Assembly: GCA_965224675.1 (NCBI GenBank)
Contig: CBDDAA010000002.1
Coordinates: 1,736,001-1,800,000 of the forward strand
DNA length: 64,000 nucleotides
Source: UBA7957 sp965224675
GTDB taxonomy: Bacteria > Pseudomonadota > Gammaproteobacteria > Granulosicoccales > Granulosicoccaceae
Reading direction: 5' to 3'
In this document: piece by piece, positions 17,782 through 28,044 of the stretch
How positions within the stretch are numbered: position 1 is the stretch's first letter
Layout: each line of letters begins with the position of its first letter
Translations under genes and position numbers: made by a program
Notes under the pieces: model-generated
What the model was told of the DNA's origin: nothing
The model's input: the letters and a program-made list of their open reading frames with translations, nothing else
Database searches by the model: none

Positions 17782-19098
17782 ATGTCGATTCGATCCCGGT
17801 CAATAATGCTTATCTTGATGGGCGTTATTCTTGGCGCTTCTCTCACTATCGGCCATACCGTCATGGCCAAACGCGAAAATACTTTGCCACTGGAACAATT
17901 GCGCACGTTCACAGATGTATTTTCACGTATAAAAAATAACTACGTTGAAGAAGTCAGCGACAAGGAATTACTTGAGCATGCAATTAGAGGCATGTTAAGT
18001 GGCTTGGACCCGCACTCTGCTTACCTTAACCCTGAACAATTTAATGAACTGCGCATTGGGACTTCCGGACAATTCGGAGGCTTAGGCATTGAAGTAGGAA
18101 TGGAAGATGGGTTTGTCAAAGTAGTGTCACCCATTGATGACACACCAGCCCAGCGCGCCGGTATGAAAAGCGGAGATTTGATTATTCGACTGGATGACAA
18201 ACCAGTCAAAGGGTTGTCGCTTAATGACGCTGTAAAATTGATGCGTGGCAAACCTGGCACGACTATTCATCTAACTGTGATCCGCGAAGGCGCCGATAAG
18301 CCACTAAAAATAGATATTGTTCGTGCAATTATTAAAGTAAACAGTGTAAAAAACCGCATGCTTGAAGAAGGATTCGGTTATGTGCGTATTTCACAATTTC
18401 AGACTAAGACCACACAAGATCTAAACAAAGCGATAAAAAAATTAAAAGAAGAGTCAAATGGATCGATTAAGGGGTTGGTTTTGGACTTGAGAAATAACCC
18501 CGGTGGTGTGCTTTCAGCGGCCGTTGGAGTTTCAGATACATTCCTCAATGAGGGAATGATCGTGTATACAGACGGGCGTGAGGCAGATTCAAAGCTCCGA
18601 TACACCGCTTCAAAGGGAGATGCAATTGACGGAGCACCTATCGTTATTTTGGTAAATGGTGGCTCTGCTTCTGCCTCTGAAATTGTCGCAGGAGCCATGC
18701 AGGATCACAAACGCGGCATTATCATGGGCACTAAAACGTTTGGAAAGGGTTCTGTGCAAACAATTCAGGATTTATCCAGTGGCGGAGCTGTTAAGCTTAC
18801 GACTGCCCGTTATTTCACACCCTCTGGACGGTCAATTCAGGCAGAAGGAATCGAACCTGATATAATTGCGGAACTTGTCGAATTAGCGAAGAAAGATGAT
18901 GATTCAGATATTGCACCTGTAACTGAATCAAGCCTGTCAGGACATTTGTCTAATCCGAATGGCACCGACGAAAAAGAAGTTTCTTCCAAGGAAGTATCTG
19001 ATAAATCATCTACGCCAAATAAAAACCTTATTGAAGATGATTACCAACTCTATGAAGCATTGAATTTACTCAAGGGCTTAATCATTTTTAATGGCTAG
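17782..19098 (+). CDS. ctpA: Carboxyl-terminal processing protease (S41)
   Basis: 438 aa. A signal anchor (about 8-28) places it in the periplasm. A PDZ domain spans about 90-180, with the GGLGIEVG region at its start. The S41 catalytic core follows: Ser within GSASASEIVAG at about 294-303 and the general-base Lys in TFGKGSVQ near 322. A low-complexity acidic/Ser tail (about 370-415) precedes the end. In Pseudomonas CtpA degrades peptidoglycan cross-link hydrolases. Convergent with glmS. Confidence 0.95.
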   Translation: MSIRSRSIMLILMGVILGASLTIGHTVMAKRENTLPLEQLRTFTDVFSRIKNNYVEEVSDKELLEHAIRGMLSGLDPHSAYLNPEQFNELRIGTSGQFGGLGIEVGMEDGFVKVVSPIDDTPAQRAGMKSGDLIIRLDDKPVKGLSLNDAVKLMRGKPGTTIHLTVIREGADKPLKIDIVRAIIKVNSVKNRMLEEGFGYVRISQFQTKTTQDLNKAIKKLKEESNGSIKGLVLDLRNNPGGVLSAAVGVSDTFLNEGMIVYTDGREADSKLRYTASKGDAIDGAPIVILVNGGSASASEIVAGAMQDHKRGIIMGTKTFGKGSVQTIQDLSSGGAVKLTTARYFTPSGRSIQAEGIEPDIIAELVELAKKDDDSDIAPVTESSLSGHLSNPNGTDEKEVSSKEVSDKSSTPNKNLIEDDYQLYEALNLLKGLIIFNG

Positions 19099-19158
19099 AA
19101 CTTAAATTTACTAAGTAAACCCTTAAAAGACGGTGAACTTATTCTCGGATTATAAGGG

Positions 19159-20991
19159 TTATTCCACTGTGACTGATTTAGCTAAGTTTCTTGGCTGATC
19201 GATATCGGTTCCACGCATCTGGGCAACATGGTAGGACAATAACTGCAAAGGAACCGTAAATACAATTGGCGCAATTATCTCAGGGCATTTCGGCATACGA
19301 ATAATTTTCACACCCTTGCCTTTTATAATGTTTCCACCTTCTTCAGCCAAAATATATAGCTGTCCACCGCGTGTTCTTACTTCCTCAAGATTTGACTTCA
19401 ATTTTTCCAGCAACCCGTCATTAGGTGCGACCGCTACTATTGGTACTTCACTGTCAATAAGTGCCAAAGGACCATGCTTTAATTCTCCTGCTGGATAACC
19501 TTCTGCGTGAATATAGGAAATTTCTTTTAACTTCAACGCGCCTTCAAGTGCTATCGGAAAAAATGGGCCTCTTCCGAGAAAAATACTATGTTCTTTTTCA
19601 ACGAAATCTACAGCAAAATTTTGTATGTCGGCATCAAGTTTTAATACTTCACCTATTAACTGTGGACATTGATTTAGTGCTTTTATAATTTCTTTATGGT
19701 TTTCCTGATTCCTATTCCTGGCTTTTGAAAGCATAGCTACAACCAGTAATAATGCGACTAACTGCGTAGTAAAAGCCTTGGTAGAGGCAACACCGATCTC
19801 TGGTCCGGCATTGGTTAACAAACTTATGTCAGCAGCTCGCACCATGGAGCTTTCCGCGACATTACAAATAGCCAGTGAAGCCATGTAGCCTAATTTTTTC
19901 ACAGCTTCCAGGGCTGCCAGTGTGTCCGCTGTTTCGCCAGATTGAGATAAGGTAATGTATAACGTATTGGGTGGCACATTGACTTTGCGATAACGAAACT
20001 CACTGGCAATTTCAACTGAACAAGGCAGACCGGCGTATTGTTCAATCCAGTAGCGGGCAACTGCAGCCGCATGATAACTGGTACCACAGGCGACCATATG
20101 AATATTCTCTACTGCTGCCAGCGCTGCCCTATCAAAATTATCAAAGGCATCTACAACCAGATGTTCCTGGGTTACTCTTCCTGCCAATGTATGACGAATC
20201 GCAGCCGGTTGCTCAAATATTTCCTTCAGCATGAAGTGTTTAAAGGAACCTTTATCAACCGATTGCATTACAAGATCAGACTCTTGTATTTCCCGATTTA
20301 CAACTTGACCATTTTCATCTTCAATAGAGTAACCAGAATACTTAATATCGACCAAATCGCCATCATGAAGATAAATAAACTGTTGTGTAACCGGAATGAG
20401 TGCAGAGGTATCAGAAGCAAGAAAAAACTCTTCTACACCAATCCCCACTAGTAGCGGACTGCCCTTTCTTACCGCAATGAGTCGCTCGGGTTCATCCTTA
20501 TGAATGACTGCGATTGCATAAGCCCCTTTTAACCGCTCCACACATTTGCGAACACTGTTTAAAAAGTCCGCCTCTTGTTTGTATTCATGGTGAATCATAT
20601 GAACGATCACCTCGGTATCAGTGTCCGAAGAAAATACATATCCTTTATCTATTAAAAAGGCACGTAATTCTTCATGATTTTCTATGATACCGTTGTGGAC
20701 GATCGTAAATTCACTGTGAGAGGTGTGCGGGTGAGCATTTAATTCGGATGGCTCTCCGTGGGTAGCCCATCGAGTGTGGGCAATACCAATGTGACTATTC
20801 AAAGGTTGTATTCTTAAAGCCTCATCCAGGCCGGATACCTTGCCTTTTACCCGGACTTTCTCTATTTCATTGCCATCCCCCAAGACCGCAATGCCCGCTG
20901 AATCATAACCCCTGTATTCAAGTCGATGTAAGCCTTCAAGAAGGATCGGGGTTACATTTCGATGTGCAAGCGCTGCAACAATTCCACACAT
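19159..20991 (-). CDS. glmS: Glutamine-fructose-6-phosphate aminotransferase
   Basis: 610 aa, matching E. coli GlmS (609). Makes glucosamine-6-phosphate from fructose-6-phosphate and glutamine, the first step towards UDP-GlcNAc. The N-terminal glutaminase domain (to about 240) has Cys2 as nucleophile (MCGIVAA). Two SIS domains (about 285-425 and 460-600) bind the sugar; TLSQSGETADT and the C-terminal DQPRNLAKSVTVE are conserved. Follows glmU by 9 bases, so the two pathway genes are one unit. No glmS ribozyme is seen upstream, as expected outside Gram-positives. An inverted repeat at 19118-19125/19153-19160 overlaps the stop and may help terminate. Confidence 0.98.
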   Translation of the reverse strand: MCGIVAALAHRNVTPILLEGLHRLEYRGYDSAGIAVLGDGNEIEKVRVKGKVSGLDEALRIQPLNSHIGIAHTRWATHGEPSELNAHPHTSHSEFTIVHNGIIENHEELRAFLIDKGYVFSSDTDTEVIVHMIHHEYKQEADFLNSVRKCVERLKGAYAIAVIHKDEPERLIAVRKGSPLLVGIGVEEFFLASDTSALIPVTQQFIYLHDGDLVDIKYSGYSIEDENGQVVNREIQESDLVMQSVDKGSFKHFMLKEIFEQPAAIRHTLAGRVTQEHLVVDAFDNFDRAALAAVENIHMVACGTSYHAAAVARYWIEQYAGLPCSVEIASEFRYRKVNVPPNTLYITLSQSGETADTLAALEAVKKLGYMASLAICNVAESSMVRAADISLLTNAGPEIGVASTKAFTTQLVALLLVVAMLSKARNRNQENHKEIIKALNQCPQLIGEVLKLDADIQNFAVDFVEKEHSIFLGRGPFFPIALEGALKLKEISYIHAEGYPAGELKHGPLALIDSEVPIVAVAPNDGLLEKLKSNLEEVRTRGGQLYILAEEGGNIIKGKGVKIIRMPKCPEIIAPIVFTVPLQLLSYHVAQMRGTDIDQPRNLAKSVTVE

Positions 20992-21000
20992 GTCAAATTC

Positions 21001-22368
21001 CTACTTCAGTTTTTGTTTTTGAGGTCTTTTCCAATTCTTTACACTTTCCTGGGGTGCTCTGGATATAGCCAGATTGTGTTGCTCTACATCCTTAACAATA
21101 ACTGATCCCGCAGCTATTGTGGCACCATCATCGATCTTTACTGGAGCGACAAGTGCAGAATTAGAGCCAACGAATACGTCCTTACCCATGATTGTTCTGT
21201 GTTTTTTTGCTCCATCGTAATTACAAGTGATGGTGCCAGCCCCAATATTGGTATTATTACCAATATCCGAGTCTCCGATATAGCTCAGATGATTGACTTT
21301 GCTGCCCTCATTAATATGCGAATTTTTAAGTTCAACAAAATTTCCAATATGAACATTATTTTCCAAATAAGTATCAGGGCGAATTCTTGCGAATGGCCCG
21401 ACGATACTCTGTGCGCCAATCTGCGCCTTTTCTATCACCGTATTTGCTTGTATTATTGAATTATTCCCAATAACGGTATCGCTGATAATACAATTTGACC
21501 CAATTGAAACGCCATCTCCCAATTCTACGGTTCCGTTAAAAACACAATTAATATCTATCTCAACGTCTATACCCGTTGTCAATTGACCCCTCACATCCAA
21601 TCTGTTTGGATCAACCAAAGTGGCGCCATTCTCCATTAATGCTTTCGCGATTCCTTTTTGCAACTCCCTTTCCAACTCAGCAAGCTGCAAACGACTGTTT
21701 ACACCAACCACCTCTGACGCAGAATCCGGATGAACCGTTTCTATAGATAGATCATTCTCAACTGCAAGGTGAAATATATCGGTTAAATAATATTCACTCT
21801 GGGAGTTATTATTATCAACCAGAGAGAGTAAGTTCTTAAGCACGCCCCACTTTGCCGACAACAACCCCGTATTTATTTCTTTAATTAACCGCTGCTCATC
21901 CGTTGCATCTTTTTCTTCAACAATAGCTATGACTGATGATTGTGCATTTCTAACAACACGACCGTAACCAGCCGGATTATCCTTATTGATCGTTAACAAT
22001 CCAATTTGGGTATCTGTACAAAGATTCAATAGTTTTTCGAAAGTCTGCACTGTTGTCAGAGGAACATCACCGAAAGAGATCAACACATAATCATCCTCTT
22101 CCAGATACTCAGCAACTTGTAATACAGCATGACCCGTACCTTTCTGTTCAGTCTGTGTTATATAGCTCACTGTGTTGCCAATTTCTTCTTTTACTCTCTT
22201 TGCTCCATGCCCAACAACCACAAAAATTTCTTCCGGATTTAATCCAGAAACATTATTAATCACGTGTTGTAACAATGGGATGCCTCCCAACTTATGAACG
22301 ACCTTCGGTTTATCTGATTTCATGCGAGTGCCTTTACCCGCGGCTAGAATTATAATTTTTGTACGCAT
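21001..22368 (-). CDS. glmU: Bifunctional GlmU: GlcN-1-P acetyltransferase / GlcNAc-1-P uridyltransferase
   Basis: 455 aa (E. coli 456). The N-terminal uridyltransferase domain (about 1-228) shows LAAGKGTRMKS then KPKVVHKLGG; the C-terminal left-handed beta helix (about 250-445) has repeated hexapeptides ending in the acetyl-CoA site. Makes UDP-GlcNAc for peptidoglycan and lipid A. A 292-base gap separates its start from atpC; it must contain the glmUS promoter, but I could not single out a convincing one, and no gene is seen there. Confidence 0.98.
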   Translation of the reverse strand: MRTKIIILAAGKGTRMKSDKPKVVHKLGGIPLLQHVINNVSGLNPEEIFVVVGHGAKRVKEEIGNTVSYITQTEQKGTGHAVLQVAEYLEEDDYVLISFGDVPLTTVQTFEKLLNLCTDTQIGLLTINKDNPAGYGRVVRNAQSSVIAIVEEKDATDEQRLIKEINTGLLSAKWGVLKNLLSLVDNNNSQSEYYLTDIFHLAVENDLSIETVHPDSASEVVGVNSRLQLAELERELQKGIAKALMENGATLVDPNRLDVRGQLTTGIDVEIDINCVFNGTVELGDGVSIGSNCIISDTVIGNNSIIQANTVIEKAQIGAQSIVGPFARIRPDTYLENNVHIGNFVELKNSHINEGSKVNHLSYIGDSDIGNNTNIGAGTITCNYDGAKKHRTIMGKDVFVGSNSALVAPVKIDDGATIAAGSVIVKDVEQHNLAISRAPQESVKNWKRPQKQKLK

Positions 22369-22660
22369 ATGCTTCGATAACTTTAGCTAAAAGGTTAATT
22401 GAGGGATATCCATAAGATTAGCAGTTTCTACTAACTTTACTCTTATCGGCATTTACGCGTAGAGCCTAAAGCAATGGATTTGATTCGGCGGGAATAAACT
22501 CATGATCAATAACATAATATTGATAAAACAGACGCTTAAACCCGACGTTTAGTCATCAAATATTATTAACAATAATCAGAGATTTAAATTTAGTCAGGAA
22601 ATTGAAAAAAAGGTACTCTTTTACTTTAATGTCTTGAATAGTGCTTAACCATCCAATAAT

Positions 22661-23089
22661 TTATCCGCGCAGTGTTTTCCCCACTCGATGTATCATTTCA
22701 ATCTGAGCATTTGCCGCTTCAAGCTCAGTTCGAATAGCTTCATAATCAAGGTCTTCTGGATCTTTTCCTTCAAGCGCATCTGCAGCACGTTTTCTCGCGT
22801 CCTCTGCAAGTTGCTCATCAAGGTCTTCTGCTCTTATCGCTGTATCGGCCAATACAGTGACAATAGTTGGTTGTACTTCAAGGATCCCACCAGAAACAAA
22901 CAGCGATGCCATCTCACCGTCTTCTGTCTTATAACGAAGCTCACCTGATCTAAGATTACTTATAAGCTGTGCATGTCCTGGCAAAATACCCAAATCACCC
23001 AATACACCTGGTGCGATCAACTCTTGAACTGTGCCACCGAATAAAGATTGCTCGGCGCTTACTACATCCAGATGCATTGTAGCTGTCAT
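22661..23089 (-). CDS. atpC: ATP synthase epsilon subunit
   Basis: 142 aa. N-terminal beta sandwich (about 1-86, with LGILPGHAQLIS) contacts gamma and the c-ring; the C-terminal helical hairpin (about 90-140) regulates rotation and can inhibit ATP hydrolysis. Last gene of the atp operon, 15 bases after atpD. No strong terminator hairpin is obvious downstream. Confidence 0.96.
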   Translation of the reverse strand: MTATMHLDVVSAEQSLFGGTVQELIAPGVLGDLGILPGHAQLISNLRSGELRYKTEDGEMASLFVSGGILEVQPTIVTVLADTAIRAEDLDEQLAEDARKRAADALEGKDPEDLDYEAIRTELEAANAQIEMIHRVGKTLRG

Positions 23090-23104
23090 ATCGCCACCAC
23101 CTGT

Positions 23105-24484
23105 TTAGGAAATTGACTTCGCTTTTTCAACGACTTCATCAATGGAGCCAACCATGTAAAAGGCTTGTTCTGGCAGATCATCATACTCACCATTAACAAT
23201 ACTCTTAAAACCTGCAATTGTATCCTTTAGAGACACGTATTTACCGGGTGATCCCGTGAAAACTTCAGCCACATGGAACGGTTGTGACAAAAATCGCTGA
23301 ATACGCCGTGCACGACCCACTACTTGTTTGTCTTCATCAGAGAGTTCATCCATGCCAAGAATCGCGATAATATCCTGCAGCTCTTTATAACGCTGAAGAA
23401 CACCTTGCACTTGTCGCGCAACCGAATAATGTTCATCGCCTATAATCTGGGCATCAAGCTGTCGTGACGTAGAGTCCAATGGATCAACAGCTGGGTAAAT
23501 ACCTAACTCGGCTATGTTACGAGAAAGTACCAAAGTCGCATCCAAGTGTGCAAAAGTTGTAGCCGGTGACGGATCGGTTAAATCATCTGCTGGCACATAA
23601 ACCGCCTGGAAGGAAGTTATAGATCCTGTCTTGGTTGATGTAATTCGCTCCTGCAATGCACCCATTTCTTCTGCCAGAGTTGGTTGATAGCCTACAGCAG
23701 AAGGCATACGCCCGAGAAGTGCAGAAACTTCTGTTCCTGCAAGCGTATATCTATAGATGTTATCTATAAACATTAATACATCTCTGCCATCGTCGCGAAA
23801 ATATTCTGCCATAGTCAAACCTGTAAGTGCAACTCGCAGCCTATTGCCTGGAGGTTCATTCATCTGCCCATAAACCAGTGCTACTTTATCAAGTACTCCC
23901 CCCTCCTCCATTTCGTAATAGAAATCATTTCCTTCACGGGTCCGCTCACCAACTCCGGCGAAAACAGATAAGCCTGAGTGTTCTTTGGCAATATTATTTA
24001 TCAACTCCATCAATGTCACAGTTTTGCCGACCCCAGCACCGCCAAATAGGCCCACTTTTCCACCCTTGGCAATTGGCATAATTAAATCAACAACCTTGAT
24101 ACCTGTTTCCAACACATCAACTGTAGCAGATAATTCTTCATACCTAGGTGCAGGTCGGTGAATTGGCATCCTAGTATCTGCCTCAATCTCACCACGCATA
24201 TCAATCGGTTTTCCAAGAACGTCCATAATCCGTCCAAGGGTTCCAGTGCCCACAGGAACTGAAATTGGCGCACCCGTATTAGCTACTTCCATACCACGAC
24301 GTAGTCCGTCAGACGCGCCCATAGCAATGGTTCTTACCACCCCATCACCCAATTGGTTTTGAACTTCCAGGGTAAGATTTTGCTCCCCAACTGTTAAAGC
24401 GTCATAAACTGCCGGCACAGAATCCCGAGGGAATTCAACGTCAACAACTGCTCCAATCACTACAATAATGTTTCCAGTACTCAT
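23105..24484 (-). CDS. atpD: ATP synthase beta subunit
   Basis: 459 aa, standard length. Catalytic subunit of F1. Walker A is GGAGVGKTV at about 149-157, the catalytic Glu lies in GERTREGND, and Walker B is DVLMFIDN; the DELSDED segment matches the DELSEED lever that couples to gamma. 39 bases separate it from atpG upstream. Confidence 0.98.
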   Translation of the reverse strand: MSTGNIIVVIGAVVDVEFPRDSVPAVYDALTVGEQNLTLEVQNQLGDGVVRTIAMGASDGLRRGMEVANTGAPISVPVGTGTLGRIMDVLGKPIDMRGEIEADTRMPIHRPAPRYEELSATVDVLETGIKVVDLIMPIAKGGKVGLFGGAGVGKTVTLMELINNIAKEHSGLSVFAGVGERTREGNDFYYEMEEGGVLDKVALVYGQMNEPPGNRLRVALTGLTMAEYFRDDGRDVLMFIDNIYRYTLAGTEVSALLGRMPSAVGYQPTLAEEMGALQERITSTKTGSITSFQAVYVPADDLTDPSPATTFAHLDATLVLSRNIAELGIYPAVDPLDSTSRQLDAQIIGDEHYSVARQVQGVLQRYKELQDIIAILGMDELSDEDKQVVGRARRIQRFLSQPFHVAEVFTGSPGKYVSLKDTIAGFKSIVNGEYDDLPEQAFYMVGSIDEVVEKAKSIS

Positions 24485-24523
24485 TAAGACAGTACCTCAA
24501 TAATTTTAAATTTTAGAATTTTG

Positions 24524-25381
24524 TTAAACCGCAGAAGCACCCGCAACGATCTCGGAAATCTCTTGTGTTATAGCAGCTTGACGAGCCTTGTTGAACTTTA
24601 ATTGTAATTCGTCAATCATATTTCCAGCGTTATCAGATGCACTTTTCATTGCAACCATTCGAGCAGACATTTCACAACCAATATTCTCCACAACCCCCTG
24701 GTATACCAAAGACTCAATGTAACGCTGCATCAGCATATCAATCACTTCTTTTGATTCCGGTTCATAAAGGTAATCCCAGTGATAATCCAAAGAATCAAGC
24801 TCTGAAGCAACAAGTGGTATCAATTGAGTTACTCTTGGACTTTGAGTCATAGAGTTTACGAATTCATTTTCTACCAGAAATAAACGGTCAATATTAGCGT
24901 CATCATAGGCATCCAACATGACTTGAATAACACCTATAAGATCATCTATCGCAGGTCGATCACCCAAATGAGAGACCTCAGCTGCAAGACCAAATCGACG
25001 AAAAGCTGTTACCGCCTTACTGCCGATAGCACAAATATCAACCTCCACACCCTGCTGTTTCCATTCTGCCATGGCAGAAAGTGCTTTTTTAAAAAGATTT
25101 ACATTAAGACCACCACAGAGTCCACGATCAGTAGAAATAATAATATAGCCCACACGTTTGACTGACTCTCGATTTTGCGTATAACTATGCTGATATTCCA
25201 AATCACCTTTTGCTATATGACTAATCACTTGTTGCATTTTTTGTGCATACGGTCGTGTAGCATTCATTCGCTCCTTAGCCTTACGCATTTTAGAAGCTGC
25301 CACCATTTCCATAGCTTTGGTAATTTTTTTAGTATTTTGAATACTTTTTATCTGTGATCGTATCTCTTTAGCGCCTGCCAT
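24524..25381 (-). CDS. atpG: ATP synthase gamma subunit
   Basis: 285 aa (E. coli 287). Central rotor shaft of F1. The N-terminal helix starts MAGAKEIRSQIKSIQNTKKI and the C-terminal helix carries the family signature ending in TQEISEIVAGA; both form the coiled coil inside the alpha/beta ring. STDRGLCGGLN marks the Rossmann-like globular part. 13 bases after atpA. Confidence 0.98.
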   Translation of the reverse strand: MAGAKEIRSQIKSIQNTKKITKAMEMVAASKMRKAKERMNATRPYAQKMQQVISHIAKGDLEYQHSYTQNRESVKRVGYIIISTDRGLCGGLNVNLFKKALSAMAEWKQQGVEVDICAIGSKAVTAFRRFGLAAEVSHLGDRPAIDDLIGVIQVMLDAYDDANIDRLFLVENEFVNSMTQSPRVTQLIPLVASELDSLDYHWDYLYEPESKEVIDMLMQRYIESLVYQGVVENIGCEMSARMVAMKSASDNAGNMIDELQLKFNKARQAAITQEISEIVAGASAV

Positions 25382-25394
25382 TAGAGACTCCTAC

Positions 25395-26936
25395 CTACCA
25401 GGTATTATTAGATTTAAACGTGTCCAAAGCTGTCTTCATAGCACCTGAAACCTCATCGTCAAAACCGCCATTTTCATTGATCTTATCCAGTAAGTCTGAC
25501 TGTTCTGAACGTAGATAGCTCAACATGGCAGCTTCAAAATCGACAACTTTATTCGCAGGAACATCATCCAAAAAACCTTCGTTGGCAGAAAACAAAGAGA
25601 ACGCCATCTCCGCAGTTGATAACGGGGAATACTGAGCTTGTTTCATTAGCTCTGTTACACGCTCACCACGTTCAAGCTGTTTACGTGTCGCCTCATCAAG
25701 ATCCGATGCAAACTGAGAGAACGCAGCCAACTCTCTATACTGAGCCAGATCGAGGCGAACACCACCACCCAGTTTCTTAATAATTTTTGTTTGCGCCGAT
25801 CCACCCACTCTTGATACTGACAGGCCTGCATTTATGGCTGGACGAATACCTGAATTGAACAAGTCCGTTTCCAGAAATATCTGCCCGTCTGTAATTGAAA
25901 TTACATTAGTGGGAACAAAGGCAGAAACATCACCCTCTTGTGTCTCAATAATAGGTAATGCTGTAAGCGAACCTGTCTTATCTTTAACTTTGCCATCGGT
26001 AAGGCGTTCAATATACTCCTTATTGACACGTGCAGAGCGTTCCAATAGCCGGGAATGCAAGTAAAAAACATCACCTGGATACGCTTCACGACCAGGTGGA
26101 CGACGAAGCAACAATGAAACTTGTCTATAGGCCCAGGCCTGCTTTGTTAGATCATCATATACAATTAAAGCGTCTTCTCCGCGATCACGAAAGTACTCGC
26201 CCATCGCACAACCCGCATAAGGACCCAGGTATTGCATAGACGCCGGATCTGACGCATTTGCCGCTACTATAATAGTATATTCGAGTGCTCCATGTTCCTC
26301 CAAACGATGAACAACATTTGCTACAGAGGATGCTTTTTGTCCAATGGCAACATAGATACATAAAACCCCCTTACCTTTCTGATTGATAATTGTATCGATT
26401 GCAACAGCCGTCTTTCCCGTTTGTCGGTCACCAATAATCAACTCACGTTGACCTCGCCCAATCGGCACCATCGAGTCAAGTGCTTTTATACCTGTCTCAA
26501 GTGGTTGATCGACTGATTTACGCTCGATTACGCCGGGTGCAATTTGCTCAACAGGGGCAAAGCCATCATTCTCTACAGGCCCCTTTCCATCTATAGGCGT
26601 GCCTAATGAGTTAACCACTCGACCCAACAAACCCCTACCTACGGGTACTTCCAAAATCCGCCCGGTACATTCGGCAGTATCGCCTTCGGATATACCTTTG
26701 TAATCTCCCAAAACAACTGCACCTACTGAATCTCTGTCAAGATTCAAAGCAAGTCCAAATGCACCATTGGAAAACTTTATCATTTCCCCTGACATAACAT
26801 CGCCAAGGCCATGTATTCTTACGATACCGTCTGTAACTGAGACGATAGTACCCTCTGTGCGTGCCTGGGCATCGGTTTCGAAGCTTTCAATTCGCTTCTT
26901 GATCAGATCACTGATCTCAGATGGGTTCAGTTGCAT
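25395..26936 (-). CDS. atpA: ATP synthase alpha subunit
   Basis: 513 aa, the E. coli length. Non-catalytic nucleotide-binding subunit of F1. Walker A GDRQTGKTA lies at about 169-177, and the arginine finger is in SVSRVGGSAQ near 373. The N-terminus LNPSEISDLIKKRI binds delta. Followed by atpG after 13 bases, preceded by atpH after 41. Confidence 0.98.
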   Translation of the reverse strand: MQLNPSEISDLIKKRIESFETDAQARTEGTIVSVTDGIVRIHGLGDVMSGEMIKFSNGAFGLALNLDRDSVGAVVLGDYKGISEGDTAECTGRILEVPVGRGLLGRVVNSLGTPIDGKGPVENDGFAPVEQIAPGVIERKSVDQPLETGIKALDSMVPIGRGQRELIIGDRQTGKTAVAIDTIINQKGKGVLCIYVAIGQKASSVANVVHRLEEHGALEYTIIVAANASDPASMQYLGPYAGCAMGEYFRDRGEDALIVYDDLTKQAWAYRQVSLLLRRPPGREAYPGDVFYLHSRLLERSARVNKEYIERLTDGKVKDKTGSLTALPIIETQEGDVSAFVPTNVISITDGQIFLETDLFNSGIRPAINAGLSVSRVGGSAQTKIIKKLGGGVRLDLAQYRELAAFSQFASDLDEATRKQLERGERVTELMKQAQYSPLSTAEMAFSLFSANEGFLDDVPANKVVDFEAAMLSYLRSEQSDLLDKINENGGFDDEVSGAMKTALDTFKSNNTW

Positions 26937-26977
26937 TTGTTGTAATCCTCTAAATCAAACGGGTTACCATATGGCCT

Positions 26978-27514
26978 TTAATCGGTAATTTGCTGTGTTA
27001 AGCTTTGTAATCTGCCTTTGACAGATCCATCGATGATCAAATCTCCAGCACGGATAATTGCACCAGCTATTAGATCAGGGTCAATTGAAGCAACAATTTT
27101 TACCTGTCGTTGCAAGCGCTTACTAAGGGCTTCCATAATATTTTTTATTTGTTGTTTATCTAATTCATACGCTGATATAACACTCGCCTCGACTAACCCT
27201 TCAGCATCTGCGCGATATTGCTCAAAGATTTTAGAAATATCAGCAAGTAATCTCAAACGACCATTTTCTGCCAACACTTTAACAAGGTTGGCGCCTTGCT
27301 TATCCAGCTGATCGCTTGCCACATGTTCGACAATTTCAGCGCGCTTTTCATGCGTTAGGTTAGGCGCTGCCAACAATCTATTCATGCTTGGTTCAGCGAT
27401 AACCGAAGCAAGATACATAAGACGTTCAGACCAGATGTCAAAGCTTGAGTTTTCTCGCGCAATTTCGAATACAGCCCGGGCGTAGGGTCGAGCAGCTGTA
27501 GTTAATTCCGACAT
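26978..27514 (-). CDS. atpH: ATP synthase delta subunit
   Basis: 178 aa (E. coli 177). Links the F1 head to the b-subunit stator stalk. Helical N-terminal domain (about 1-105, starting TTAARPYARAVFE) and a C-terminal part with the family signature around VKIVASIDPDLIAG and GSVKGRLQSL. 13 bases from atpF. Confidence 0.97.
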   Translation of the reverse strand: MSELTTAARPYARAVFEIARENSSFDIWSERLMYLASVIAEPSMNRLLAAPNLTHEKRAEIVEHVASDQLDKQGANLVKVLAENGRLRLLADISKIFEQYRADAEGLVEASVISAYELDKQQIKNIMEALSKRLQRQVKIVASIDPDLIAGAIIRAGDLIIDGSVKGRLQSLTQQITD

Positions 27515-27527
27515 AAGAATTTACCTG

Positions 27528-27998
27528 TCAAATTTGTGCGACAAGTTCATCAAGAACCTTGCTATGAGCTTTTGGATTTACTTCAGAGTTCAGTATCTTC
27601 TCTGCGCCAGCCAAAGCGATAGATCCGACTTGTTTACGAAGGTCTTCTTTCGCTCGAACAACCTCTTGCTCTATTTCTGCTAGCGCTGAACTCTTGATCT
27701 TTTCGCCTTCAGAATTTGCAACATCTTTTGCCTCTTCGACAATTTCATTCCCTCGCCTTTGTGCTTGAGAAACTATTTCAGAAGCTTTACTTTTCGCATC
27801 CTGAAGCAATATTGCAATTTCCTGTTCAGACTCCTCTTTTCGTTGTTCTCCTTGTTCCGCATCCGCCAATCCTTGAGCAATCTTAGCCTGTCGTTCACGC
27901 ATAGCACTAATAATCGGAGGCCAAACGTATTTCATACAAAAGATCACGAAAATAGCGAAAGATATTGATTGACCTATAAGTGTCAAATTAATGTTCAC
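27528..27998 (-). CDS. atpF: ATP synthase b subunit
   Basis: 156 aa, the E. coli length. One N-terminal membrane helix (about 5-25) followed by a long charged coiled coil that dimerises as the peripheral stalk. Starts MNINLTLIGQSISF, as in other gammaproteobacteria. Only one b-type gene is present, so no b/b' heterodimer. Confidence 0.97.
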   Translation of the reverse strand: MNINLTLIGQSISFAIFVIFCMKYVWPPIISAMRERQAKIAQGLADAEQGEQRKEESEQEIAILLQDAKSKASEIVSQAQRRGNEIVEEAKDVANSEGEKIKSSALAEIEQEVVRAKEDLRKQVGSIALAGAEKILNSEVNPKAHSKVLDELVAQI

Positions 27999-28044
27999 GC
28001 TCTTAGACTCCTGCTAATTCAGTCTTGATAAACGGTGTATAAAA

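Noticed and set aside
19100..19160. glmS-type ribozyme or riboswitch near glmS
   Set aside because: The family is found upstream of glmS in Gram-positives; here glmU lies 9 bases upstream, leaving no room. Only a weak inverted repeat is present downstream.
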